A DNA stretch of 64,000 nt. Origin: Triglochin maritima (lineage: Eukaryota; Streptophyta; Magnoliopsida; Alismatales; Juncaginaceae). Position 1 is the first letter of the stretch, and each line of letters opens with the position of its first letter. Of this stretch, positions 23,208-35,094 are shown one piece after another. A model generated the notes under the pieces. It saw nothing but the letters and a program-made list of their open reading frames with translations. It had not been told where the DNA came from and made no database searches. Location of the stretch: the NCBI GenBank assembly GCA_963682175.1, contig OY821786.1, forward strand, positions 27,922,501 through 27,986,500, written 5' to 3'. The position numbers and the translations under genes are program-made.

Positions 23208-24748
23208 TGATTGGCATCATTTCATGTTCATATTTGTATCTTATATCCATTATCTTACACCTAAGCAATGCTACGTGACGAGTTTTATGTTTTGTTTTCA
23301 GGAATAAAGAGGTTTGAAGAGAAGAGCCATGAAAGGACCCAAAAGCAGGAAAAAAGGCTTAATTGTGAGACCTAGGGACTGAGATGCAATGGAGAAGGAC
23401 CTGATCGTAAGACCAAAGGACCTAAGAGCAAAACAGGAAACTCCACACCATCATGGGGAGTATTTTGGCAATTTGATTCGGGTCGGAGCTCCAACAGACC
23501 AAGTAGATGCATCCAAGACCAAGAAACATTTCCAGCAAAGCCCAACAGAAAACCCAGGCGGATCTGGGCTTTATAGGCCGCCAATTGGCGGTCTGGATCA
23601 TGCCAGATCCACCCAAACTTCTCGTGAACTTGTATTAATGTTCGTTTAGGCGATTTTTGGTATTGGTTTAGTCTCACAACGGGGGATTGTCCCGGATTAG
23701 CTTTTTCCATGCTTATAAATAGAACTCTTCACCTCCCATTGTATCTATCTCTCTCTTTGGTGGCATCTTCCCTACTAAGAGTGAAGCCTTGAATCAAAAC
23801 TCTGGTGGAGGAAGAGCTGCTTGTAATTTGAGTGAGTTAATAATAGATGTTTTCTTTAGCTTGTTAATTCTTGCTTAGTTGATTTCCATTTATGTGTTTG
23901 TTTTGTTGGTTGTTTTGTTTTATGCTTCTTTAATATTTCTTGCTTGATTAGTATAGTTTCATTTCAGTATAATGCTTCATTTTATTAGAGTAGTTAGTTT
24001 AAATATGTGTGAGTAGTTCTATCCCCATTTGGGGGGTGGAGAAATATGTGATATAATCATGTAGTGTATTAAGTGTGTGTTATCTTTATCCCTTGAGCTT
24101 TATATGATTTCCATAACCATCTAATGAGTTTTCACTCTTATCTTTGATATGCTAATGCTCTTGAATGAAGCTTAGCTTATGCTTTGATTAGTGGACCTAT
24201 TCTATGGGGAATGATAAGGTTAGGATATGGATGAAGTTTTGTATTGGAAACACAATTTGTAGTGTATGTGCTCTTGTTGCCTTTACCTTAGCTAATGTCT
24301 TGTATGTTTTAATGATGTAGTCTTATCTTAATTCATGTGGAGGCATAGTAGGGTCTAGTCTTTATACTTGAGTTCATGTAGCTTCATTCCAATTATTGTC
24401 TTGTACGTTTTAATGATGTAGTCTTATCTTAATTCATGTGGAGGCAAAGTTGGATGTAGTTTTATGATTTCATGCACTACATGTTGTGAGGAGCTCAATG
24501 AACACACACACACACACTTCTTTATGTTCACATTATTTCTCTACCCCCTTTGGGGTTTAGTTTCTTTGCTTTTCTTCCATTTCCTTTTTGCATCTTAGTG
24601 TAGTTTAGTGTATCCAACCTTTCTCTCCTTCTTTTTACCTCTCGCCTTCGAATGAACCAATCGTCGACACACCTCCCAGTGGACGACCCGTATTTGCCAC
24701 AGCTTCAACGCGGCCGTGCACTTGCGGTTAATATAAAACGATCAATCA
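23208..24748 (+). repeat. Gypsy-1a 3' LTR (1.54 kb)
   Basis: TGATTGGCATC...GATCAATCA with TGATT/AATCA ends. Homologous LTRs: 57100-58637 (complete), 50215-51339 (5'-truncated), 32228-33639, 27516-28867 (minus) and 41373-42931 (minus, solo). TATA box at 23714-23722. A palindrome CCGCCAATTGGCGG is at 23578-23591 upstream of it. DNA after 24748 returns to CACTA sequence. Confidence 0.9.
23714..23722 (+). promoter_or_regulatory. TATA box of Gypsy-1a LTR
   Basis: TATAAATAG, identical at 50307-50315 and 57605-57613 in the Gypsy-1b LTRs, each preceded by a CACATCGGGG or ACAACGGGG string. Confidence 0.6.
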
Positions 24749-26073
24749 TATCCCAACGTAAACCACAAACAAACAAACAAAATCATTGAGTAATATTGTG
24801 GAAAATCAACTAAATCTTTAGTACTAAGAATCAAACAACCCACGTATTTCATATGTAAACGCTCCCTTCATTTCCGAAGGATGCTGACAACACAGGTGAT
24901 ATATTCTTACTTACAATCATACCAAATTACCAATAACGCAATTATTTACTTGAAACATTAGTAAATTTAATACGATCGAGGACCAGTTATGATGGTAGGT
25001 GTAAAACATGAACTATACTAACAGAGCAAGTAAACCAATAATAGATTTAAGTAGCAGTTAAAGGTTTTTTCAAAATAATAAGTAATACTAGTGTGGATAG
25101 ATGGAGGAAGTCCAAATCCTAAAATAATCACCAAAAACCATGATTTTCCAACAATCTTAATACACAACATAATTTACGAACCCAAACACAAACATATATT
25201 TCAATAATGTAGGTTAAACAATCCCCATCTCCAATATCCACAACCAAATCTAACCAAATCTAACATCCAAAACCAAACTTTCCGAAAATCGAATCTGAAA
25301 ACCACAATAAGGAGTATTTCGAAATGCCTACCTCAGACGCCTACCAACAAGTCCACTTCTTGTGTGCATGTTATCGAGTGGGACGGCGACGAACTTCGCG
25401 CAAGGGTGGCTGCCATGGATGTGGGGTTCGGGAAGAGGATGGTCGAATGCGGCTGGGAGAGGTGGATGTGGGGTTCGGGAAGAGGACGGTCAGGTTTAGG
25501 ATTGAGAGATCGGGTTGGGGTTGGGGATTGAGAGATCGAGAGGAGGATGGTCGGGATCCGGAAGAAGAGGTGGAAGGGTTTCAGGAAGAAGAGTATGGTC
25601 TAGTTCGGGAATAAGAGGTGGTTGGCGATAAGATCAGGAGTGAGGGGTTTTTGTTGATTCGGGGTTTAACAAGATTAATTTGTTCATTTTGGGAGGCTTT
25701 ATCATAAAACCAAACAGGACGTGATATTTGACATACGCCGTGAGATTGAGTTTAACGGGAAAACGAAGTAAGTGTATAAAAGAAAAATATCTGATTTGAA
25801 AGTGCACATAACCAATATAATATTATAGGAGAGCAAATGTCCAATAAGAGGTGTTTACAAGTGTACCCAAGCAAAAATCCCAAAAAAGATTTGATTAAGG
25901 GGACTACCACGTCGGTTTTCTATGTAACCGACGTGGTAGACCCTAACTATCACGTCGGATTTTAGACCGACATGAAAGAGTACCCCCGTATAACGTCTCT
26001 CACCTACCACGTCGGTCAACCCGACGTTGTACCCCCTTAATATCCGACGTTATAGCCATTTTTTCCAGCAGTG
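24749..26073. mobile_element. CACTA right end
   Basis: 24749-25310 is AT-rich without a gene. 25310-25880 is the inverted counterpart of 11140-11570 and, read on the minus strand, contains an ATG near 25417 opening a short frame (MAATLARSSSPSHSI). 25910-26050 holds at least six GACGTGG/CCACGTC subterminal motifs. The terminus CAGTG is at 26069-26073, followed by the TTT duplication. Confidence 0.75.
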
Positions 26074-27515
26074 TTTAAATGTCTTAAACTTCATCTAGAT
26101 TCGTCTAACCTCTAGCAACTATCTATTATGGGAGACTCAGATGCTAGGGTTAATAGAATCTCAAAGATTTGGGGGATTTGTGGATGGTTCGATCAAAGAA
26201 CCAGAGAAAATCGTTATGTTTCTTGGAGAAAGATCGACATCGATAGAGAGGGTTGGAAATCCTCTACATTCTTCCCAGAAAATGCTATGATCGGTTGCTC
26301 AAAGTGTGGATCGTGAGCACGTTCTCCGAGGAAGCTCTGAGCTTAGTCGTTGGACTAGAAACGGCCGACGACGTCTAGAATGCGTTGAAGTAGTCATTTG
26401 CAAGACCGTCTGAGGAGAAGGAATTCTTCCTACTCCAACAACTCTTGTTCTTGAAGAGAGAATGTTTTGGATCACTATTAGAGTTTCTCGTAAAATTCAA
26501 AGTTGTTGTGATGAATTGGCAGTGATAGGGGCACCTGTGAGAGATCAAAACAAGGTTTTCTACTTGTAAATGCATTGGGGCAAAAATATGAATCGTTTAC
26601 AACTGCTGCTCTCAAACCTCCAATGGCATCATTCTCTGAAATCATTCCATCTCTTCAAGGACATGAGATAAGGATTCAACAATATGAGGTGAATTCCAAC
26701 TCTAACATGACTTATATGGCTCACAAGACTAACAATGATAATGGTCAAGGAAACAAGAAGAGCAACAACAGAAGTGGAAACTATAAAGGCTACAAGGGAA
26801 ATAATGTTGATTTCTCATCTCAATGAAAGGGGTTTCAGCCTACAGCACAAGGAGATAAGGGTGACTCAGGGAAACAAGCAGGTGCAAACAGAGAAATCTG
26901 GAGGAGGAGCAATAATGTGTCGGATATGTCAGAAGAGAGGTCATGGAGCACTTAAATGTTGGCAGAGGTTTAATCATGCATACCAATCGAGTGATGCACC
27001 CCAAGCCTTGGCTACAACAATTGATAACAATGAGAATGACCTAGGGGAGTGGTTACTTGACTCAGGTGCATCTGCATGCATGACAGGAGATTCAGGTATA
27101 CTTCATACTCTTAAGCCTAGTAATGAAAATGATAATGTAGTTATTGCAGCTGGTATGTGTTTACGTATAACTAGTGTAGGACCTGCTACTCTTTCTTTTG
27201 GAAAAGAAAAGCTAGTTCCTAATCATGTATTACATGTCCCTGGCTTGAAAAAACTTGCTATCAATTAGTCAAATAACAAGTGAACTACCATACAAAGTAT
27301 CATTTTTTGGAAGTAAAGTTTTATGTGAAAGACAAGGAAACATGAAAGCTTTTAGCTACAAGTTCCAAAAGAGGTAGAGTCTATGTTCTTCATAGATACC
27401 TCACACAACTCTTTTCTCAAATTAGGAGAGAATTTTGCTTGAGAATATTGGCATCAAAGATTGGGGCATGTTAGTTTGGAGATTTTAAAGTTTTTACACA
27501 ATAAAGGCAGCCTAC
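26074..27515 (+). pseudogene. Copia-1 gag, zinc knuckle, protease and pre-integrase
   Basis: Resumes after the CACTA. With frameshifts and stops the frame reads TFSEEALSLVVGLETADDV, PSEEKEFFLLQQ, then FYLLNALGQKYESFTTAALK (gag), the CCHC knuckle CRICQKRGHGALKC (about 26918), protease DSGASACMTG (about 27059) and the pre-integrase WHQRLGHVSLEIL (about 27449). It ends near 27515, joined to a truncated gypsy LTR. Integrase, reverse transcriptase and RNase H of this copy are lost. Confidence 0.8.
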
Positions 27516-28867
27516 AGGTGAGCAAGTGAGCAAGATAAAATTCAGGAAAAGAAACCCCTAAGGGGTGGAGTGTGTGCACATATTAAGTGAAATAACTGAT
27601 GAATAACGCATGTAAGCATGTATGTGTGTGTGTCATGTGTGCATGTTCATGCATATGAGGTGTCTAAAGATGTGGCAAAACCTATCAATCCATTCACACA
27701 ACGTATCGGCAATTACTACTTGATTAGCATAAGGCTAGTTTCAGCATGAGAGGTGTCTAATTGTTATGGCAAGACTCATCAAAACCAAGAACTCATGTGA
27801 AGAACAAAGCTATGCATGAGAAGTGTGTAAATGTTATGGTAAAACTCATCAAAACAAAGTTTCTTCAATCAATCAAGCAAGCAAACACAAATACATAACT
27901 AACATGTAACATATTCAACAGGAAATTTCATTCAATAAACATGAGGAAACTATGCATGGGAAGTGTCTAAATCTTATGGCAAAACCCATCAAAAATCCCC
28001 CAATATGTAGATGATTAAAATACCCTCAATGAGCATACAAACATGCAAGTCTACACAATCAAAAATTCATCAAACATACAAACTTCACAACATATATGTA
28101 CATTATCTCCACCCCCCAAAGGGGGATGAAACTACTCACTACTCATTAAGAATAGAAAACAAAACGAAATTAAACTACGCATGCAAGAATTAAAAGAGAC
28201 GACAACATTAAAACAAACTAAGAAAAAAATATATTTACATGACTCACATTACAAGTAGCATTCTTCTCCACTTGAGTTTTGCTCCAAGGCTTACTCCAAG
28301 TAGAGAGAATGCCACCAAGTAATGGTTGAATACAAAGGAGAAAGAAGAGTTCTATTTATAGTTATAGAAAAAGGCTTCGGGGACAATCCCCCAATGTGGG
28401 ACTAATGCACTACTACAAATAGACATAAAACACTCTAATACATGTCCCGCCAAAATCTTATCGGATCCAGAGAAGAACCGACCGCACTCAACGGTCTATA
28501 TGCTTCGGATCGGGTCTGGATTTGGAGTGTGGTTGTCTGGCTTGATTTCTTCTCCTGCAGTGCACCCTAATCGGCTGTGTGAGTTGCGACCCGAATCTAA
28601 TTGCCAAAATACTCCTCATAATGACGTGTAGTGCTTTATTTTGCTAATTAGTCCTTTTGGATTTAGATCTAGGTCCTTCTCTCTTGCATCTTAGTTCATA
28701 AGTCTTGCAACTTAGTACTTTTCCTTGCTCTTAAGTCCTTTTTAAGTCTCTTCTTCTCAAACATGTTTATTCCTGAAGCTTAAACATAAAACTCGTTACG
28801 TAGTATTATTTAGGTTCAAGATAATGGATATAAGACACAAATATATGCATGATACGATGTCAATACA
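27516..28867 (-). repeat. Gypsy-1-type LTR E, 3'-truncated, minus strand
   Basis: Read on the minus strand from 28867 it gives TGTATTGACATCGTATCATG, then the AGGAATAAACATGTTTGAG and CCCACATTGGGGGATTGTCC-like strings of this LTR superfamily. Its last roughly 150 bp are missing at the joint with Copia-1. It is closest in wording to LTR D (32228-33639), so both belong to a subfamily distinct from Gypsy-1a/b. Confidence 0.75.
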
Positions 28868-29738
28868 CATTCAAACTATAATCTTAACAAAAAATAATCT
28901 AAATTTATCAAAACAAATAATATTAACAAAAATATAGATAAAAACAATATAGGAGTTTGAGGTCGAGTTTGGGGTCGGGTTTGGGGTTGGGGTTGGGGTT
29001 AGGGCTGGAGATCGAGTTTGGGGTGGCGTTTGGGGTTAGGGTGGCGGCTAGGGTCGGGTTTGAGTCCTTATTTGTGACTGAGGTTTGGGTTTGGGTTCGG
29101 GGAAGGGGCTGGGTTCGGGGAGGGGGGAGGGGTCGTGGCTGCACGAGGGAGGATTTGGGTGTGGGTTCGGGGAAGCATGGCGAGGGGAGGGAAGGCTTAC
29201 AATGCAAACAACGAGGGGACAATGGCACGACGACAATCGGAGGAGCGACGATGAGTGATTGTGATTTGGTTGTGTGAAGGGGCAACCTGAATCGACTCCT
29301 GATAAAACCCTACATTGACAAACGGTATCCGTCGGTGTATGTCATATTAGTTCAACGGACATTTTTCAAAATATTCATCGATGGATGCTATCCGTCGGTG
29401 TCTTTAATTTTCGAAATATTCACCGACGGATGCTATCTGTTGGTGTCTTTAATATAGTCACTGACGACTATATCTCGGTGTAGGTTAACTCAACCATTGG
29501 TACTAGGTTTTCCGTAAAAAATCATTTAACCGTGGATTTGAAATATTCACCGACGGATACAGATCTCGCTATCCGTCGGTGGAAGTTTCTGCTTAGACGA
29601 ATACTACAAAAAAATTGTCTGACGGCTACTTGCCGTCGCAGTTAGCGATATCATCCATCGGTATACAATAGCCTGCAGTGACAGATGTTTCTCCAACGGA
29701 AGTTTTTCCGTCAGTGAAACTTATTCTTCTAATAGTGA
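28868..29738. mobile_element. CACTA-like debris with G-rich tract
   Basis: 28950-29170 is strongly G-rich on the plus strand (GGGTTTGGGGTTGGGG-type runs). 29290-29600 carries ATTCACCGACGGATGCTATCCGTCGG-like motifs in both orientations, a second CACTA subterminal family. The right end reads TTCTTCTAATAGTG at 29725-29738, i.e. CACTATTAGAAGAATAAG inward. A further CACTA-like start, ACTACAAAAAAATTGTCTGA, is at 29605. No transposase found. Confidence 0.6.
29604..29738. mobile_element. Possible 135-bp miniature CACTA
   Basis: Between TACTACAAAAAAATTGTC and GACAATTTTTTTGTAGTA-type complement wording at the right (CACTATTAGAAGAATAAG inward) lie CTGACGG and CCGTCAG motifs. The flanking triplets (GAA, AAA) do not match exactly, so the right end may instead belong to a larger element. 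Confidence 0.35.
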
Positions 29739-29744
29739 AAGGAC

Positions 29745-30185
29745 AACACATGTCTTGTCAATTTTGCATGAATGACTCGGGTTGAAAGAAACTTTTGTGT
29801 TGTCAAACTTGTGATTAGCTTTTAAGAAAATATATCTTGACTTTTCAAAAAGTGAAAGGTGTTCTTTTGTATTGTCATATCCAAACAAAATCAATTACTC
29901 GTGTTAAAAGTAAATTCTATGTTGTCAATTTCAAGCTTAATTTTTAAGGAAATGTATCTTGGCTTTTCAGAAACGTGAAAGGTACTCTGGTGTATTATCT
30001 TTTTCAATTTTTTTGAATGGCTAGTGTTAAAAGTAAATTTTGTCAATTTTAATTTCAGCTTTTAAGAATTTGTATCTTGGCTTTTCAAAAAGTGAAAGGT
30101 TTTGTGATGTATTGTCTTTTCTAATTTTTTGAATGGCTTGTGTTAAAAACAAATTCTATGTTGTCAATTTCAATTTTGAATGGCT
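29745..30185 (+). repeat. Degenerate tandem repeat, about 120-bp unit
   Basis: CTTTTCAAAAAGTGAAAGG-like cores recur near 29844, 29964 and 30083, each followed by TGTATTGTC...GTGTTAAAAG(T/C)AAATTCTATGTTGTCAA-like text. About three and a half units lie just upstream of the Harbinger transposase remnant. Confidence 0.7.
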
Positions 30186-30275
30186 CCCTTCTTGTTCACG
30201 TTTCTTATCTATAAACTCGAATTTAGTCAATACTTTCATTCAACCAACTCTCATTCCTTTAGGTTTTAGCTACAA

Positions 30276-31500
30276 AATGGTTTCAAGTCTCACATAATCT
30301 TCTGTTAATTCATTTAGTTCCTCTTCTTGTTCCGATGATGAATTAAAAGAAGTTATTAGGCATGTTCATCAAATAATGATTGTAATACAATCAATTGTTT
30401 CATATGATACAATAATAAGAGGGAGAGGTCGAAGGAGATGAAAAGAAGATAATGTACATCGACCCAGTGGAAATCATCAATAAGGATACAAGTTTTTATT
30501 CAGTGACTACTTCGCAGAAAATCTTGTCTATAATGAAAGGATTTTTCTACGAAGATTTAGAACGTGAAAGCATCTTTTTCTTCATATTGTGGAAGCTTTA
30601 GAGATGCGAGATCATTTCTTTCAGCAAAATCATGATGTTGTTGTGAGATCGATGTATTCGAGTTGCAAAAATGTACCACAACTATACGAATGTTAGCTTC
30701 TGGCAAGTCAGTCGATGGTGTTGATGAGTATACACATATTGGTGAAAGTTGTGCAAGAGATTGCATCCATAAGTTCACCAATGTTGTCATTGATGTATTT
30801 GGTATTTAGTATTTGAGAAGACCTACATCTGAAGACTTGGTAAGATTACTTTACATTGGTGAGCAATGTGGCTTCCGAGGTATAATAGGAAGTATGGATT
30901 GTATGCACTGGGAATGGAACAAATGTAATGTGCTTGGAAAAGAATAGATCAAGGACGTAGTGGGATGGCGACATTTATTCTAAAGTTGTTGCATCCCAAG
31001 ACCTATGAATACGACTTGCATTCTTTGGAATTGCATATTCATGTAATGACTTGGACGTATTGCATCGTTCTTTTGTATTTCGTGATATATTGAATAGACG
31101 AGCATCACCAATCAGGTACGTTGTTAATAGTAACAATTACGAGTTGGGGGTGCTATCTAACTAATGACATCTATCTGAAGTAGGTTGCATACATCGAAGC
31201 GATCATCCATCCACAAACTCAACATAATCAATTATTTGCTCAATGTTAAGAACAATACAAAAAGATGTCGAGCGTGCATTTGGAGTGCTTCAATCACGAT
31301 TTTCAATAGTTCGACTGTCATCTCTTGCATGGAAAAAAGAAATATTTCATACCATCATAATGACTTGTATAATATTGCACAATATGATAATGAAAGATGA
31401 ACGTGATACATATGCTCATGATACTGATCCAACTCAATTCAACCAAGAACAACCAAGTGGTTGTGGAAGGAGAGTAGCATATGATGATGAGCCTTTCTAG
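30276..31500 (+). pseudogene. PIF/Harbinger transposase remnant (Plant_tran/DDE_4)
   Basis: Across several frames it encodes FSDYFAENLVYNERIFLRRF, then HIVEALEMRDHFFQQNHD, SMDCMHWEWNKC (first catalytic Asp, about 30895), FFGIAYSCNDLDVLHRSFVF (second Asp, about 31050) and DVERAFGVLQSRFSIVRL followed by CIILHNMIMKDERD (Glu about 31270). This order matches plant PIF/Harbinger DDE transposases. At least five stops or frameshifts (for example 30780, 30810, 30944 and 31160) make it non-functional. The 31243-31500 frame is the longest intact part. Confidence 0.85.
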
Positions 31501-32227
31501 TACTCCTTAGACCTAATTGTGAATATCAATGAGTACTTGCAAGATAAGGATGAAGTTTGCAACAAGAACAAACATCTAACGCTAAAATCCGGTTTGGTAG
31601 AGAATAAATGACAATGTTTTGGGCACAATAATTAATGGAACACCTTATTTTATTGTATTTTGATCATTTTGGTATGGTTTGTAATCTTTAATTTATGAAT
31701 TTAAAAAATTCATGATAACTAATTAATATTGTTTTATAACATAAAAAATAATAATTATATTTATATGGTGGTGAATACAGAAAAAGAAGTGGATGAGGTG
31801 GGGAAGAAAGAAATGGTGAGCTGGAAAGGTTGACATTTGCAGGACAAATTAGTAGATTCAGGATAAATGTTAAGTTTTGGTGGAAAACTGACATGGAAAA
31901 TATAGAAGTGCATACTAAGCCCACTTGACATTTTTGAGCCGATGAGGGGAAATGATAGTCTCAATTTTATATTATAAGCATGTTTGAAAATTGATTTTCT
32001 GGTCAAAAGAAAACCAAAGATAACAAGAATCCAAAGGAATTTTTTTTCACTTTAACCAAATTCTTATTTGTGAGTGTCACTAGAATCTATTGGAAACTAA
32101 ATTATGCTATTTGTGCATGTTACTGGATTGATAGAAATAAAAATTGTATTATTGTCTAGTGAGTATACATGTTTTTTCCTCATGTTTATAGACCTAAATA
32201 CCAAACAAATATTTTTTGTTAGATCAA
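31501..32227. other. Spacer, probably 3' part of Harbinger element
   Basis: AT-rich and non-coding. No clear inverted terminus or 3-bp TTA/TAA duplication was identified for the Harbinger copy. Confidence 0.4.
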
Positions 32228-33639
32228 TGATTGACATCATATCATGCATATATTTGTATTTTATATCCTTTATTCTTAGCCTAAGCAATGCTACGTAACG
32301 AGTTTTATGTTTAAGTTTCAGGAATAAACATGTTTGAGAAAAAGAGACTATAAAAGGACTTAAAAGCAAGAAAAATGACTAAGTTGCAAGACTTATGGAC
32401 TGAGATGCAAGAGAGTGGGACCCGAATGTAAACCAAAAGGACCAATGAACAAATGAAGAAACTTCACACCATCATGAGGAGTATTTTGCAATTGGATTCG
32501 GGTCGCAACCTACACAACCGATTAGGGTGCATCAGACATGAATAAATCAATCTAGACAACCACACTCCAAATCAAGACCGGATCCAGACCATATAGACCA
32601 CCAATTGGCGGTCCAAGACCACTGACTAGTATGTTTTGCTCTGGATGCGATAAGATTTAGGCGGGTTATGTATTAGAGTATTTTATGTCTATTTTTATTA
32701 GTGCATTAGTCCCACATCGGGGGATTGTTTCCAATTGCATTTTTCTATGACTATAACTAGAACTATTCATTCTCCTTTGTATACTACTCATTGTTTGGTG
32801 GCATTCTCTCTACTTGGAGTAAGTCTTGGAGCGAAACTCAAGTGGAAAAAAGTGTTACTTGTAATGTGAGTCATGTAAATAAAATATTTTTTCTTAGTTA
32901 GTTTTATATTGTCTTTTTCAATTCATGCATGCTTAGTTTAATTTCGTTTTATCTTCTTAATGAGTAGTGAGTAGTTCCATCCCCATATGGGGTGGAGGTA
33001 ATGTAGACTATGTGATAGTGATGAGTTCTTTTATTTATGATTTCATATTCTTAATGTAGATCTATACTTGTACATGCTTAAACTTGTATTAGATGAGATA
33101 ATGTCCACACTAGGTACTTATATCATGCTAGCTTTAAAGTTTATCTTGTTGCTTGTTATGATTTGATGAGAATGACTTGTTATGTAGGGATCCATGTTTG
33201 GTGCATATTTACATGAATGATTTAGGTTGTATGTAGGATTGATTGATGCTCTAATGGCCACACTAGATACTTATTGCATGCTTGAGAATCTAAAATCAAC
33301 CTCAACTTTATGTGATATATGCATGTTCATGGTTTGCCATATAATGTTGTGTATCTTACACTTAGATTCTACACTAGCTTCTACTTGTATGTCACACAAA
33401 CTACACTTGTTTCTAAATTGAAAAGAAGACTCACTCACTCACACACACATTCCTACACACCTCCACTCCACGAGGTTTAGCTTTATTGTTTATTCATTCG
33501 TAGTTTTGTTTAGTGTAATCACAACTTATCCCCCTCTTTTCTCACTTGCCTTCGAACAAACCAGAGTTGACACACCTCCTCATGGAGACGACCCGTATTT
33601 GTCACATCTTCACTGACGTTGTGCACTTGCGGTTAATCA
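32228..33639 (+). repeat. Gypsy-1-type LTR D
   Basis: Starts TGATTGACATCATATCATGC and ends GTTGTGCACTTGCGGTTAATCA. ATCAA precedes it (32223-32227) and ATCAA also overlaps its end (33636-33640), but the LTR end is shorter than in Gypsy-1 by about 14 bp, so a true target duplication cannot be separated from chance. The next bases AGTTT match the start of the Gypsy-1 primer region and then diverge. A solo or truncated LTR. Confidence 0.7.
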
Positions 33640-34222
33640 AGTTTATTGAATATAACACCAACAAACATGCAGATATTTTTGGGGTGATATAACATGTATT
33701 AAATTCATGTAAACAACAATACTAACGGATTTAAATTCAAATAAACAATGACAACAAAATAATGGCAACAACAATAACAAATACAAATGTATAAAATTAT
33801 TATAACAACATATAATATTTTCATCGTAATATAACATGTACTAAGTTCGTGTAAACAACAATAATAACAAACGCTTAAATAAAAACAACTACAATAACAT
33901 ATTTGTCCTTACATCAAAAATAATTGAACATGATTTTTTTCATAAGTCTCATGTAAAGAAAAATCAAATAAATATACACAATTTAAAAATAAAGAATAAC
34001 ATAATTATATATTAAAAGAATAAAAAATAACAAAATTAAAGCAACAACATACAATGACAAATCCTGGAAGAATGGTCATCCATTGCCATAGTTGTGCGTT
34101 GTTGGAGAAGCTGGCTAGAAATGACCGTCAGAAAAGCTCGCTAGAGATGGTCATCCAAGTCAACCGCTGGAGTTGAGGTGGCAGTGGGAGGTGCTGGGTG
34201 GATGGGGTTGGAGGTCCTTGTG
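33640..34222. repeat. AT-rich spacer with a 147-bp-spaced duplicate
   Basis: GATATAACATGTATTAAATT at about 33680 recurs with changes at about 33827, including the following CATGTAAACAACAATA. No gene. 34080-34222 is GC-richer but has no coding frame of note. Confidence 0.5.
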
Positions 34223-34439
34223 TTTGTTTTAGGGTCCTTGTACACGGACGCAGTGTCCCGGCCGTTCCTGACGTAGTCAGTCCAGTCAGCAAAAGTCAAA
34301 TGTATTTTACCTTTTGAAATTAATTAAATAACATGTTTATTTATTTTGTGTCAAATGCAACTTTTACTTTACCAATGCAGCATTTAGTTTCCCCATGCAA
34401 TATTTACCTTTCCAATGCAACCTTTGGATACAAAGATAA

Positions 34440-34957
34440 AATGAAGAGTTCATGTGTTTGTCTTTTTTAATATATGAGTTTGTCCTTTTTAACTTATGAG
34501 TTTGCGATTTTTAAGTTATGAGTTTGTTTTTTTAATATATAGGTTTTTTTATCATATATGTTTATTTTTTTAATATATGAGTTTGTTTTTTTAACTTATG
34601 GGTTTGCCATTTTTAAGTTATGACTTATGAGTTTGTCTTTTTTAATATATGAGTTTGTCCTTCTATCATTTGTGTTTGTCCTTTTTACTATATGAGTTTG
34701 TCCTTTTTAACTTAAGGGTTTGCATTTTTTAAGCTATGAGTTTGTCATTTTTATCATCTATGTTTATTCTTTTTAATAAATGAGTTTGTCATTTTTAATA
34801 AATGGGTTTGCATTTTTTAACTTATGAGTTTTTTTTTTTTTTAATATATGGTGTTGTCCTTTTTAACTTATAAGTTTGTCATTTTTAAGCTATAAGTTTG
34901 TACTTTTTATATATAGGTTTGTCATGTTTATCATATGTGTTTGCCCTTTTTAATATA
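34440..34957 (+). repeat. 21-22-bp minisatellite array, left half
   Basis: TGAGTTTGTC(C/T)TTTTTAA(C/T)(T/A)TAT units repeat about 24 times with variation (GAGTTTG, GGGTTTG, GTGTTTG). The array continues after the inner element at 36185. Confidence 0.85.
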
Positions 34958-35094
34958 AGGTGATGATACACGGATGTCGTGTGTCACGGACGCGCTCCAC
35001 GTCACTTGTCATGTTCGCAAACGTGGGGAATCTTCCCATAAAGGAGAATCATGATTTGTGGATTTATTATTCCCGATAAAAAACATTCTGGATT

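Larger units (their letters stand above)
19328..24748 (+). mobile_element. Gypsy-1a, 5'-truncated gag-protease gypsy element
   Basis: Begins within gag at a fusion with Copia-4 (shared CTTCCGAA-like bases at 19328-19335) and runs through zinc knuckle, linker, protease, a 1.6 kb non-coding region and a full LTR ending at 24748. The 5' LTR, primer site and most of gag are missing. It is the same family as Gypsy-1b (50215-58637). Neither copy has reverse transcriptase, RNase H or integrase. Confidence 0.85.
5190..26073. mobile_element. CACTA (CMC) transposon, 20.9 kb with nested insertions
   Basis: The left end reads CACTGCTTGAAAGTCAGCC. The right end, read inward on the minus strand, is CACTGCTGGAAAAAATGGC. 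Both are flanked by TTT (5187-5189 and 26074-26076), the 3-bp duplication of CACTA elements. Both ends carry many subterminal copies of an ACCGACGTGG(T/A)AGG motif in both orientations (5225-5750; 25910-26050). The flanking DNA is copia gag on both sides. No TNP2-type transposase was found, so the copy is non-autonomous. Its own sequence is reduced to 5190-7147, 11089-11725 and 24749-26073. The rest is a captured gene fragment and later retrotransposons. Confidence 0.8.

Noticed and set aside
28923..29285. Pro-rich minus-strand frame of 120 codons
   Set aside because: A by-product of the G-rich tract; low complexity without homology that I can recognise.
27516..33639. LTRs E and D as the two ends of one retrotransposon
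   Set aside because: They are in opposite orientation and the DNA between them is CACTA and Harbinger debris, without a primer site or polypurine tract in the right places.
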